Positions 1 to 7,067 are shown, counted from the stretch's first letter. The stretch: DNA of 10,847 nt from Flavobacteriales bacterium UBA5933 (GCA_002430925.1 DJDD01000043.1:1-10847), one strand, 5' to 3'. The notes: generated by a model from the sequence alone, not told the origin. Made by a program: numbers and translations.

Positions 1-54
1 TGTAATATATTCAGTATATGTATAACCGTTTTTGATGTAATCTAATAAACTCAT
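1..54 (-). CDS. 5' end of an unidentified minus-strand gene (partial)
   Basis: Reading the minus strand from an ATG at 54 gives 18 open codons, MSLLDYIKNGYTYTEYIT, up to the window edge. An exact TAnnTTTG promoter element lies 18 bases before the ATG, which makes a real gene start likely. It is divergent from recG. I do not recognise the protein. The stretch has a loose resemblance to the N-terminus of some flavobacterial thioredoxin-family proteins, but 18 residues are too few to name it. Confidence 0.5.
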   Translation of the reverse strand, partial: MSLLDYIKNGYTYTEYIT

Positions 55-71
55 TGTTTTTTTTATTTTTA

Positions 72-79
72 CAAATATA
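72..79 (-). promoter_or_regulatory. Bacteroidota -7 promoter element for the leftward gene
   Basis: The minus strand reads TATATTTG, an exact match to the Bacteroidota -7 consensus TAnnTTTG. The predicted transcription start would be about ten bases before the ATG at 54. No convincing -33 TTTG element is visible upstream. The spacer up to recG (55-163) otherwise holds only A/T-rich sequence. A weaker plus-strand near-match, TATTCTTG at 118-125, could serve recG. Confidence 0.45.
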
Positions 80-163
80 ATGTATTTCTACGAGCTTATT
101 TTGTAACATAAGTAACATATTCTTGTGCATTTTTTTTAAATTGCGACAATCATTACATTCAAG

Positions 164-2269
164 ATGTACCAAAATCCATTAAAAAAAACAATAGAATATT
201 TAAAAGGAACTGGACCTGAGCGCGCAAAACTTTTACAAAGCGAATTTGGTATTTTTCGTTATGAAGATTTGTTGCAGCATTTTCCGTTTCGATATGTCGA
301 TAAATCTAAATTTTATAAAATATCTGAAATTTCTTCTACTGATGCAGAAATACAATTAAAAGGACAAATTGTACAGATAGAAGAAGTAAATCAGGGAAAA
401 GTAAAACGTTTAAAAGGTAAATTCCAAGATGGATCAGGAACTTTAGAATTGGTATGGTTTAAAGTTTCTGCTTGGCAAAAAGATAAATTAAAAACAGATT
501 TATTTAAAGAAGTAGTTATCTATGGTAAACCTTCTGTTTTTAATGGAAATTACAGTATTACTCATCCTGAAATAGAATTGGTTGAAGATGCTAAAAATAT
601 ACCTTTAGGCTTATTTCCTGTTTATCCAAGTACAGAAAAATTAACAAAAAGAGGAGTTACAAATCGAGTGATGCAAAAAATGATGATGAATCTTTTTGCT
701 GAGAATATTCCTATTGTTGAAAATTTACCCGAAAATGTTTTACAGCATTATAAATTAATTTCCAGAGCAGATGCATTAAAAGCAATTCATTTTCCTAAAG
801 ATTTAAATGAATTAAACGCTGCTGTAAGAAGATTAAAATTTGAAGAATTCTTTTTTTTAAACTTAGCTAATTTATCTCAGAAAGCAGTTAATAAACAAAA
901 AAATAGAAGTAATCCTTTTCCAACTATTGGTCATTATTTCAATACATTTTATAATGAACATTTACCATTTGAATTAACAAATGCTCAGAAAAGAGTAATT
1001 AAAGAAATTCGCTCAGACCTAAAACAACCTGCTCAAATGAATAGACTTTTGCAAGGAGATGTGGGTTCTGGTAAAACAATGGTTGCTTTATTATCTATGT
1101 TGATTGCTGTAGATAATGGCTTTCAAGCTGCTTTAATTGCTCCAACTGAAATTTTAGCGCAACAGCATTACGATAGTATTAAAGAGTTAGTGAATGATTT
1201 AGATATTTCTGTAGAACTACTTACTGGATCTATTACTAAAAAAAATAGAAAACCTATTTTAGAAAATTTAGAAAACGGGAATTTAAAAATAATTATCGGG
1301 ACACATGCATTGCTAGAAGATAATGTTATCTTCAATAATCTTGGACTATCTGTTATTGATGAACAACACCGTTTTGGAGTAGCACAGCGAGCTAAATTTT
1401 GGAGAAAAGCTAAACTTCCTCCTCATATTTTAGTGATGACTGCTACGCCAATTCCTAGGACACTTTCTATGACAATGTATGGAGATTTAGATGTTTCTGT
1501 AATTGATGAATTACCGAAAGGGAGAAAGCCAATAAAAACAATTCACAAAACTGATGCTCATCGATTAAGTGTTTTCAAATTTATGAAAGATGAAATTGAT
1601 AAAGGGCGACAAGTTTATGTTGTATATCCATTAATTGAAGAATCTGCAAAGCTTGAGTTAAAAGATTTAATGGATGGTTACGAAAGTATTTCTCGTGCTT
1701 TTCCTTTGCCCAATTACGCGATTAGCATTGTTCACGGAAGACAGAAACCAGCAGATAAGGAATTTGAAATGACTCGTTTTAAAAATAATGAAACTCAAAT
1801 TCTTGTTGCAACAACAGTAATAGAAGTTGGCGTAAATGTCCCTAATGCTTCTGTAATGATTATAGAAAATTCTGAACGATTTGGTCTTTCTCAATTACAC
1901 CAATTAAGAGGACGTGTTGGGCGAGGAGCAGAGCAATCTTATTGTATTTTGATGACTGGAGGGAAATTAAATGACGTTTCTAAACGAAGAATACAAACAA
2001 TGTGCGAAACAAATGATGGTTTCAAGGTAGCAGAAGTTGATTTGGAGCTTAGAGGTCCAGGTGATATGATGGGAACACAACAAAGTGGAGTTTTAAATTT
2101 TAAAATAGCAGATTTAGCAAAAGATAAAGAAATTTTGTATGCTGCAAGAAAATGTGTAGAAATGATTTTATCACAAGATGAAACTTTATCTCATCCTATA
2201 AATTTAGCTACAAAACAATTCTTTTTAGAAAACCATAAAGACAAGGTTGGATGGAGTAAAATCTCATAA
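164..2269 (+). CDS. recG: ATP-dependent DNA helicase RecG
   Basis: RecG is a cytoplasmic superfamily 2 helicase/translocase that drives branch migration and fork reversal during recombinational repair. The 701-residue length fits the family. The N-terminal third holds the wedge/OB-fold region that grips branched DNA (roughly residues 60-150). The helicase core shows Walker A GDVGSGKT at 298-305, the DEQHRFG motif II starting at 399, TATPIPRT at 426-433, and motif VI QLHQLRGRVGRG at 577-588. The late segment with ELRGPGDMMGTQQSG is typical of the RecG C-terminal domain. The ATG at 164 gives the expected N-terminus with a conserved LKGTGPERAKLL helix. As usual in this phylum there is no Shine-Dalgarno sequence. 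No strong terminator follows, so transcription may run into the small ORF downstream. No irregularity is seen. Confidence 0.97.
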   Translation: MYQNPLKKTIEYLKGTGPERAKLLQSEFGIFRYEDLLQHFPFRYVDKSKFYKISEISSTDAEIQLKGQIVQIEEVNQGKVKRLKGKFQDGSGTLELVWFKVSAWQKDKLKTDLFKEVVIYGKPSVFNGNYSITHPEIELVEDAKNIPLGLFPVYPSTEKLTKRGVTNRVMQKMMMNLFAENIPIVENLPENVLQHYKLISRADALKAIHFPKDLNELNAAVRRLKFEEFFFLNLANLSQKAVNKQKNRSNPFPTIGHYFNTFYNEHLPFELTNAQKRVIKEIRSDLKQPAQMNRLLQGDVGSGKTMVALLSMLIAVDNGFQAALIAPTEILAQQHYDSIKELVNDLDISVELLTGSITKKNRKPILENLENGNLKIIIGTHALLEDNVIFNNLGLSVIDEQHRFGVAQRAKFWRKAKLPPHILVMTATPIPRTLSMTMYGDLDVSVIDELPKGRKPIKTIHKTDAHRLSVFKFMKDEIDKGRQVYVVYPLIEESAKLELKDLMDGYESISRAFPLPNYAISIVHGRQKPADKEFEMTRFKNNETQILVATTVIEVGVNVPNASVMIIENSERFGLSQLHQLRGRVGRGAEQSYCILMTGGKLNDVSKRRIQTMCETNDGFKVAEVDLELRGPGDMMGTQQSGVLNFKIADLAKDKEILYAARKCVEMILSQDETLSHPINLATKQFFLENHKDKVGWSKIS

Positions 2270-2338
2270 AAAAATAACCATAATACGTAAACATAAAAAA
2301 GTGGCATAGTTTATGATTTATAAGTTAATATAAGTAAG

Positions 2339-2365
2339 TCATTTACTACTAAAACAGTAAAATGA
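2339..2365. repeat. Imperfect inverted repeat in the recG downstream spacer
   Basis: TCATTTACT (2339-2347) is complementary to AGTAAAATGA (2356-2365) apart from one extra A, around an 8-base loop. There is no following T-run, so it is not a clear terminator. It lies about 50 bases before the small ORF at 2413 and could be a leader structure, or chance in A/T-rich DNA. Nothing else stands out in 2270-2412. Confidence 0.2.
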
Positions 2366-2412
2366 TTTATAAAAAGCAATTAACATTTATATTAATCTAA
2401 AAAACTTTTATT

Positions 2413-2580
2413 ATGGAGTACACAAATTTAGCAGTTGTAAAAACACAACACGGAATTGAAGTAGAAGGTAATTCAGTTTGGAGATTTAATCAACATTTGA
2501 ATTTAATGGTTTTGGTAGGTGATGAGTCAATAAGAATTAAACCTAACATGTTTTTCGAAAGAATAATTAAATTATCATAA
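2413..2580 (+). CDS. Small hypothetical protein (55 residues)
   Basis: An ATG at 2413 opens 55 codons ending in TAA at 2578-2580. The protein starts MEYTNLAVVKTQHGIEVEG and ends ERIIKLS. It has no signal peptide, membrane segment or cysteine, and its alternating hydrophobic pattern (for example LMVLVG) suggests a small beta-rich fold. I do not recognise a family. In favour of a real gene: an ordinary start, codon use like its neighbours, the position between recG and a strong terminator that begins 10 bases after its stop, and lack of any other use for this 370-base gap. Against: small size, no clear TAnnTTTG promoter, and no homolog I can name. Confidence 0.5.
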   Translation: MEYTNLAVVKTQHGIEVEGNSVWRFNQHLNLMVLVGDESIRIKPNMFFERIIKLS

Positions 2581-2590
2581 AATAATTTAT

Positions 2591-2628
2591 ACACAAAAAG
2601 TCTATAAAATCTTATAGACTTTTTGTGT
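2591..2628. terminator. Bidirectional intrinsic terminator, perfect 17-bp hairpin
   Basis: ACACAAAAAGTCTATAA (2591-2607) and its exact complement TTATAGACTTTTTGTGT (2612-2628) enclose the 4-base loop AATC. The A-run in the left arm and T-run in the right arm give a terminator with a T-tract in both directions. It sits between the convergent small ORF (plus) and ctlX-like gene (minus), 9 bases from the latter's stop. Confidence 0.85.
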
Positions 2629-2637
2629 GTAGATAAA

Positions 2638-3576
2638 CTATTGCTTAGGAAGAAATACTTCTGCCATCATACAACGAGCACTTCCTCCACCTAATTTTTC
2701 TATTAAATCTATCTTAACTGGTAAAATAGGATTATAATTTTCAATCTTAGTTTTCTGATCATCAGATAAAGAATTAAACGCCGTTTGAGACATCACTAAA
2801 TAAGATTGTCCTAATCCTCCAACTTGTAACATATTTCCTGCAAATTGATGCATTTGAGCCTCAGTAATCGAAATAATTTCTTTTCCAGATTCTAAAAGAT
2901 ATTCGCAAACATTCTTTTTTTCTTTTTTATCATCAATAGTGTCTAAGCAAACAATAGCATATTTATCTGCAATACACATCATAACGTTGGTATGATAAAT
3001 TGGTTTTCTATCGCCATTTACAGTTTGATTAGCATGAAATATTACTGGAGTATATTCTAATTCTTCACAAAATTCAATTAATAAATCTTCATCAGTTCTT
3101 TGAGAAATACAAGCATAAGCTAATTCATTTTCTCTATCAAGAATAATACTTCCTGTGCCTTCTAAAAAAATTTCATCTTCTTCTGCAGAAGTAAAATCAA
3201 TTACATCATTGATTAGAAATCCTTTTTCTTCTAATAAACTAAGTACCTCTTCTTCTCGGCGTTCATCTCTTCTGTTTTTAGCAAACATAGGATATAAAAC
3301 TACATTTCCATTGGCATGAAATGAAATCCAGTTATTTGGAAAAATAGAATCTGGTGTCTGTGGAGTAGGTGTATCTTTTAATGTTATTACATTTACTCCT
3401 TTAGAACGTAAGTCAGAAACCATTTGGTTAAATTCTTTTAAAGCTTCAGCTTGAATTTCTTCTTTAGAATCATTCGTTTCTGTTTGAAAAAAATTGTTGA
3501 CAGCAGTTTCAGGATTATAATAAAATGCTGTAGGTTCAACCATTAAAATAGTTGATGTGTATTGTTTATTCTTCAT
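2638..3576 (-). CDS. ctlX: CtlX-type citrulline hydrolase / amidinotransferase-like protein
   Basis: This 312-residue protein belongs to the guanidino-group modifying (amidinotransferase/arginine deiminase) superfamily, the pentein fold. The best-known CtlX, from Francisella, is described as a citrulline ureidase giving ornithine, CO2 and ammonia. Visible signatures are FPNNWISFH at 79-87, EGTGS at 139-143, the active-site histidine in YHTNVMM (His195) and the nucleophilic cysteine in GGSARCMMAEVFLP (Cys302). The Cys/His pair and acidic residues expected for chemistry are intact. There is no signal peptide, so it is cytoplasmic. Its ATG follows the stop of the ADI-like gene by one base, so the two are almost certainly co-transcribed and probably translationally coupled. 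Family membership is secure. The exact substrate is inferred from the name-giving relative, and other guanidino or ureido compounds remain possible. Confidence 0.8.
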   Translation of the reverse strand: MKNKQYTSTILMVEPTAFYYNPETAVNNFFQTETNDSKEEIQAEALKEFNQMVSDLRSKGVNVITLKDTPTPQTPDSIFPNNWISFHANGNVVLYPMFAKNRRDERREEEVLSLLEEKGFLINDVIDFTSAEEDEIFLEGTGSIILDRENELAYACISQRTDEDLLIEFCEELEYTPVIFHANQTVNGDRKPIYHTNVMMCIADKYAIVCLDTIDDKKEKKNVCEYLLESGKEIISITEAQMHQFAGNMLQVGGLGQSYLVMSQTAFNSLSDDQKTKIENYNPILPVKIDLIEKLGGGSARCMMAEVFLPKQ

Positions 3577-3577
3577 A

Positions 3578-4501
3578 TTATTCTCTAATTAGTGGCATTG
3601 TAGAACATCTTAATAATCCACCCATTTTAGAAATGTTGTTATAATTAATTCTTTCTACTTTTATATTCCAATTGTTTTCTAAATGATCATTTAATCGATT
3701 AAAATTTTTCTCAGAAACAACAACCTCTGGGGAAATAGAAAAAACATTTGGAGCCATAATATACATTTCGTCTTTTGTAACTTCAAATAAATTATCTTTT
3801 CCGAAAATATCTACCATTTTTTGATATTCACTTTCGTGTAAAAAACCATCTTTATATATTATTGCCTTATCTTTTCCAACTAGATTAAAAGTACAATCCA
3901 AATGTAAAATTCCTTCATAAGGATTTTGATCATTTTTATTTAACTCAAAATCAATTACTTTTTTATTTGGGAATTTAGATTTTATATACTCAACAAATTG
4001 AACATTTGTTCTAGCAGTTTTAAATTTTTTAAAATCAGGCTGTTTATATGTACCAACAAAAATATAATCGTTATATAAAACAACATCTCCTCCTTCCACG
4101 TAAACTTCATCAGGTAAAGAATTAATAGTCGTAATATCTATTTTGTTTTTTATTGTTTTATAAGCTTCTAATTCTTCTAAACGATCTGGAATTATATTAG
4201 AAATAAAAAACTGATCTTCAATCACAAAACCAACATCTCTAGAAAAAATTTGATTACAATTTTCTATTAAATCAGGTCGAAGAACTTCTACATGATGCTT
4301 TTTTAAAACTTCTTCAAATTCACTTATTTCTTTGATTGCATTTTGTTCAGTAGGATAATCATTATTTTTTACTGCTTCATAAGATTTAGCATCAAAAGTT
4401 TCCTCAAGTGTAGGAATAGTACCATTAGAATTTGCAATTCCTAATACAACAGTTTTTAGTTGTGCAGTTTCATTTTGTACATTTAATCGCATTGACTTCA
4501 T
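3578..4501 (-). CDS. Arginine deiminase / dimethylargininase-family protein
   Basis: A 307-residue cytoplasmic pentein-fold enzyme. Family features: FSRDVGFVIED around 86-96, the substrate-binding EGGDVVLY at 136-143, the catalytic histidine in ILHLDCTF (His200), and the cysteine nucleophile in GGLLRCSTMPL (Cys299). Such enzymes hydrolyse or transfer the guanidine carbon of arginine or its relatives. It is shorter than canonical ArcA arginine deiminase (about 400 residues) and nearer in size to dimethylargininase-like proteins, so the substrate could be arginine, methylarginine or another guanidine. The ATG at 4501 is the longest start; Met4 is an alternative. One base separates its stop from the CtlX-like gene. 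If it makes citrulline, its neighbour could convert this to ornithine. A T-run hairpin ends 20 bases before its ATG, so how it is promoted is unclear. Confidence 0.75.
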   Translation of the reverse strand: MKSMRLNVQNETAQLKTVVLGIANSNGTIPTLEETFDAKSYEAVKNNDYPTEQNAIKEISEFEEVLKKHHVEVLRPDLIENCNQIFSRDVGFVIEDQFFISNIIPDRLEELEAYKTIKNKIDITTINSLPDEVYVEGGDVVLYNDYIFVGTYKQPDFKKFKTARTNVQFVEYIKSKFPNKKVIDFELNKNDQNPYEGILHLDCTFNLVGKDKAIIYKDGFLHESEYQKMVDIFGKDNLFEVTKDEMYIMAPNVFSISPEVVVSEKNFNRLNDHLENNWNIKVERINYNNISKMGGLLRCSTMPLIRE

Positions 4502-4521
4502 GATTTAAAATTTTATATTTC

Positions 4522-4549
4522 AAAAAAAATCTCGCTTTTTGCGAGATTT
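4522..4549 (-). terminator. Intrinsic terminator after the amidohydrolase gene
   Basis: On the minus strand AAATCTCGC, a 5-base loop and GCGAGATTT form a 9-bp stem (arms 4541-4549 and 4527-4535), followed by a run of eight T residues (4529-4522, the first three of which pair in the stem). The GC-rich inner stem plus T-run on this strand marks it as a terminator for the gene ending at 4571. It also lies 20 bases before the ATG of the ADI-like gene, so read-through or attenuation could connect the two. Confidence 0.75.
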
Positions 4550-4570
4550 AATTTTGTATAAATATACATT

Positions 4571-5548
4571 TTATTTTTGAATTCCTAATGCTTTTAAGCC
4601 ATTTATTGTGGCAATGTTAGAAAGTTGCTCGACATCATAAAAATGACAAGATTCTAACATAACTCGTAGTTCTGTAAGTAAGTGACCATCAGAAAATGGT
4701 TTGTATATATCATTAATATTGTCTGTACCAAATGCTACATTAATTCCTTTTGGTATCATTTCATCAACAGGCGTAATCGAATTATGAGAAGGAGCTAAGC
4801 GCTCTGTTCTATTATGATCTATCCAAGCTGTAGGACAAGAAATAATGTGCATATCAGCTTTTTTTATTAACTCATATAATTCGTATCGATATTTTCTAGG
4901 ATGTGCTGCAACAGATATAGAATGAACAGCAGACACTTTACCTTCCATACCATGTTCTATTGTTTTTTGAGCTAATAATTCAGTTTCAGCTTCTTCATCT
5001 GTATTAAATTGATCTACATGAACATGTACTAATTTATTTTTAGCTTTAGCAGTAGATAATAAAATATCTAAATGTTCTTCTTCTTTACCAAAATCCTTTG
5101 CTGGTAAACCTCCAATGATATCTACAAAATCTGAAGATAAATCAAACCATTCACGAGCTTTTGGATCTATTACTCCTTTAAGAACTTGATTTGCAAAACG
5201 AATTTCTAAATCCTTACCATAATTATCTTTTAATCGTTGTGCAGCTTGTATACTACGATCTTCAATAACTTCATCACAATCAATAAAAGAACCAATTGCT
5301 TGACAATCTTGTTCTAACATGAAATTAATAGCTTTTTCCATACGGAAATAGATATCATCTACAGAAGAATTACGTTTCATGTCATCTACAAGATGCCATT
5401 TTTCTTTTAAATATGAATTTGATAATGAGAATGTGTCCGAAGTCAAAGAATATGCTCTGTCTAAATGTGAATGTGCATTAACCCAGCCTCCTTTTTGTTT
5501 GATGAGATGTAGAACTTCTTCGATTGGGTTGAAATTTGTTTTGTTCAT
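4571..5548 (-). CDS. Cytosine-deaminase-like metal-dependent amidohydrolase
   Basis: The 325-residue protein is an amidohydrolase-superfamily TIM-barrel enzyme resembling bacterial cytosine deaminase and related deaminases. Likely metal ligands are the HxH in NAHSHLDRAY (His26, His28), a histidine in LVHVHVDQF (His177 by alignment with the HCDE of E. coli CodA), His209 in VSAVHSIS (substrate/metal site), and Asp276 in AFGTDNIND. At the place where CodA has its catalytic Glu (HCDE) this protein has Gln180 (HVDQ), so cytosine may not be its substrate. It is shorter than CodA (about 430 residues) and seems to lack much of the flanking beta-sandwich. No signal peptide. It stands upstream of the ADI-like/CtlX pair on the same strand, separated by a terminator, and divergent from map. 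Substrate unknown; a role on a nitrogen-rich small molecule is inference. Confidence 0.75.
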   Translation of the reverse strand: MNKTNFNPIEEVLHLIKQKGGWVNAHSHLDRAYSLTSDTFSLSNSYLKEKWHLVDDMKRNSSVDDIYFRMEKAINFMLEQDCQAIGSFIDCDEVIEDRSIQAAQRLKDNYGKDLEIRFANQVLKGVIDPKAREWFDLSSDFVDIIGGLPAKDFGKEEEHLDILLSTAKAKNKLVHVHVDQFNTDEEAETELLAQKTIEHGMEGKVSAVHSISVAAHPRKYRYELYELIKKADMHIISCPTAWIDHNRTERLAPSHNSITPVDEMIPKGINVAFGTDNINDIYKPFSDGHLLTELRVMLESCHFYDVEQLSNIATINGLKALGIQK

Positions 5549-5573
5549 CGTGTATATGTTTGATTTCGGGTTG

Positions 5574-5581
5574 TAAAATTA
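5574..5581 (-). promoter_or_regulatory. Possible -7 element for the amidohydrolase gene
   Basis: The minus strand reads TAATTTTA, one mismatch from TAnnTTTG, 25 bases before the ATG at 5548. The position suits a promoter, but there is no visible -33 partner and near-matches are common in such A/T-rich DNA. Confidence 0.25.
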
Positions 5582-5629
5582 CTGCGATTATTCATTAGAA
5601 ATGAAAAGATATTATCTAAAAGATTTATG

Positions 5630-5637
5630 TACCTTTG
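5630..5637 (+). promoter_or_regulatory. Exact TAnnTTTG match far upstream of map
   Basis: TACCTTTG matches the -7 consensus exactly on the plus strand, but would leave a leader of about 200 bases before map. It could be a distal promoter or a chance match. A closer candidate exists at 5796. Confidence 0.25.
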
Positions 5638-5675
5638 TTTTTTGTTTCTAATTTTTACTATAAAATCAGTTAAAT

Positions 5676-5705
5676 AAATAGTATTTAGTGCAATAGTTAC
5701 TATTT
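5676..5705. repeat. Inverted repeat in the amidohydrolase-map divergent spacer
   Basis: AAATAGTA (5676-5683) and TACTATTT (5698-5705) are exact complements around a 14-base loop. It sits mid-spacer between divergent promoters, where a regulator could bind. No gene ends here, so it is unlikely to be a needed terminator. Low sequence complexity makes chance plausible. Confidence 0.25.
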
Positions 5706-5795
5706 TTATGTTCTTTATATCATGATTTATCTTTAATCGCGTCCATAAATTAAAAAATATTATTATAAATAATAACTTTCCTTCTATTTATCACT

Positions 5796-5803
5796 TAAAT
5801 TTG
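5796..5803 (+). promoter_or_regulatory. -7 promoter element for map
   Basis: TAAATTTG is an exact TAnnTTTG match 43 bases before the map ATG, giving a leader of about 35 bases. No -33 TTTG is clear upstream. Confidence 0.45.
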
Positions 5804-5846
5804 CAGTTGATTCTATATTAAAAAGAATCAAAATAATTTTTTAACA

Positions 5847-6608
5847 ATGATAATAGAAACAGAAGAAGAGTTAATTGGAATGAAAAAAGTCAGCGAAGCT
5901 GTAGCCATTACTCTAAAAGAAATGAAAGATTTTGTAAAACCAGGAATGTCTACAAAAGAGTTAGATAATTTTGGTGCTACAATCATGAAAAAATTCAACT
6001 GTAATTCTGCTCCATACGAAACGTATAAATTTCCTGGATATACTTGTTTAAGTGTAAACGAAGAAATTTGTCATGGTATTCCATCTGAAACTAAAATTTT
6101 GAAAGAAGGAGATGTTATTAATATTGATGTTTCTGGAGAATTAAATGGTTTTTGGGCTGATAATGGAGGTTCTATTGTTGTTGGTGAAGATGTAAATGGA
6201 TATCAAAAAATTGTTGATGCTTCAATTTCAGCACTTCAAAAAGCGATCGCTGCAGTAAAATCTGGAGTTAAAATTGCTGATATTGGTGGAATTATTGAAA
6301 AAGAAGCTAAAAAGCATCATTATAAAGTTATTGAAAATTTAACTGGACATGGAGTAGGTCGTTCTTTACATGAAGAACCATTAGATTTATTAAATTTTAG
6401 AGATATTGATGACAAAAGGAGATTTAGAAAAAATTCTGTTATCGCCTTGGAAACTTTTATCTCAGAAAACTCTCATGAGGCGATTGAACAAGCTGACGGT
6501 TGGACAATGATAGGAAATAATCCTGGTGTTTTTGCACAGCATGAACATACTGTTTTAGTAACTTCGGAAGGTCCGATGATTTTAACATTAATGAATGGTA
6601 ATTGGTAA
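5847..6608 (+). CDS. map: Methionine aminopeptidase, type I
   Basis: This enzyme removes the initiator methionine from new proteins in the cytoplasm with a dinuclear metal centre. All five expected metal ligands are present: Asp94 (INIDVSG), Asp105 (FWADNGGS), His168 (GHGVGRSLHEEP), Glu202 (VIALETFIS) and Glu233 (AQHEHTVLVT). The substrate-contact histidines His76 (CHGIPS) and His175 (SLHEEP) are also there. The 253-residue length is the type I catalytic domain alone, with no N-terminal zinc finger or SH3 extension. It carries LETFIS where the E. coli enzyme has IEPMV, as in the second bacterial MAP subgroup. It is not beside ribosomal protein genes, where Bacteroidota usually keep a map copy, so it may be an additional paralog (inference). 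A small gene follows 8 bases later, probably in the same transcript. Confidence 0.93.
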   Translation: MIIETEEELIGMKKVSEAVAITLKEMKDFVKPGMSTKELDNFGATIMKKFNCNSAPYETYKFPGYTCLSVNEEICHGIPSETKILKEGDVINIDVSGELNGFWADNGGSIVVGEDVNGYQKIVDASISALQKAIAAVKSGVKIADIGGIIEKEAKKHHYKVIENLTGHGVGRSLHEEPLDLLNFRDIDDKRRFRKNSVIALETFISENSHEAIEQADGWTMIGNNPGVFAQHEHTVLVTSEGPMILTLMNGNW

Positions 6609-6616
6609 AATTGAAT

Positions 6617-6916
6617 ATGAAAAAAAACGAATATATTAAAGTAGATAGAGAAATAATCAAAAAAATGAGTGATGATATTCAAGCTTATTTGGTTGAAAAT
6701 AATCTTGAACGTGTAAAAACTAAGGATATAATGCCTTTTCTTATCGAAAAAGGATATTTTCCTCATGATAGAAAAAAAGGTTATCCCTTGAGACAAATTC
6801 TTAATGATTTAAAAAAATCTGAAGAATTACACTTACTGCCACAAGCAGCTCCTGAGTTTTTGGAGGTAGAAAATAAAAAAACATCTACATATTGGTACTT
6901 TACACCAGTAAAATAA
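6617..6916 (+). CDS. Small conserved-looking protein of unknown function
   Basis: The ATG at 6617, 8 bases after the map stop, gives 99 residues beginning MKKNEYIKVDREIIKKMSDD. A TTG at 6602 in the same frame would add five residues and overlap map by 7 bases; I prefer the ATG. The protein is charged and soluble, with no signal peptide or membrane helix. Helical segments (about 8-25 and 55-70) around KTKDIMPFLIEKGYFP, then an aromatic end TYWYFTPVK, give the look of a small winged-helix-like or helix-plus-strand fold, but I do not recognise a family. Tight spacing after map and a terminator 5 bases past its stop imply a map co-transcript. Whether it has any link to methionine removal is unknown. 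Confidence 0.8.
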   Translation: MKKNEYIKVDREIIKKMSDDIQAYLVENNLERVKTKDIMPFLIEKGYFPHDRKKGYPLRQILNDLKKSEELHLLPQAAPEFLEVENKKTSTYWYFTPVK

Positions 6917-6920
6917 TGAT

Positions 6921-6950
6921 AAAAAACATCTTGGATAAAGATGTTTTTTT
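6921..6950 (+). terminator. Intrinsic terminator of the map operon
   Basis: AAAAAACATCTT (6921-6932) and AAGATGTTTTTT (6938-6949) pair perfectly over 12 bp around the 5-base loop GGATA, and the T-run continues to 6950. It starts 5 bases after the stop of the 99-residue gene. Confidence 0.85.
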
Positions 6951-7050
6951 ATTTTAAATAAATGCTTGATATATAATTATTTAAACTAAAATATATTTTG
7001 TGATAAATAACAAAATCTAATTATCTTAAACATTATCAGTTATTTATAAG

Positions 7051-7067
7051 TCTACTACTTTAGTAGA
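7051..7067. repeat. Short palindrome upstream of the metK promoter
   Basis: TCTACTA (7051-7057) and TAGTAGA (7061-7067) are exact complements around CTT. It is centred about 50 bases before the metK -7 element, a position open to an activator or repressor. No T-run follows. The rest of 6951-7110 is featureless A/T-rich sequence, with no ORF that I would support. Confidence 0.35.

Noticed and set aside
1667..1894. Minus-strand open frame inside recG
   Set aside because: It is fully contained in recG, and its translation is rich in Tyr/Cys/Asn without any family pattern; it is a shadow frame.
2292..2315. Weak inverted repeat CATAAA/TTTATG after recG as a terminator
   Set aside because: Only 6 A/T-rich pairs with a 12-base loop and no T-run; not distinguishable from background.
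5379..5576. Plus-strand open frame opposing the amidohydrolase start
   Set aside because: Overlaps the conserved N-terminus (including the HSHLD metal motif) of the minus-strand gene; no recognisable protein.
6047..6605. Departures of this methionine aminopeptidase from the E. coli type I signature (LETFIS, longer loop after SLHEEP) as signs of a broken enzyme
   Set aside because: All five metal ligands and both key histidines are intact, and the LETFIS form occurs in a recognised second bacterial subgroup as I recall it; so it is divergence and not decay.
6457..6796. Minus-strand open frames across the map end and the next small gene
   Set aside because: They oppose two genes supported by motif or operon position, and their translations (Phe/Ile-rich, low complexity) look like antisense artefacts of A/T-rich coding DNA.
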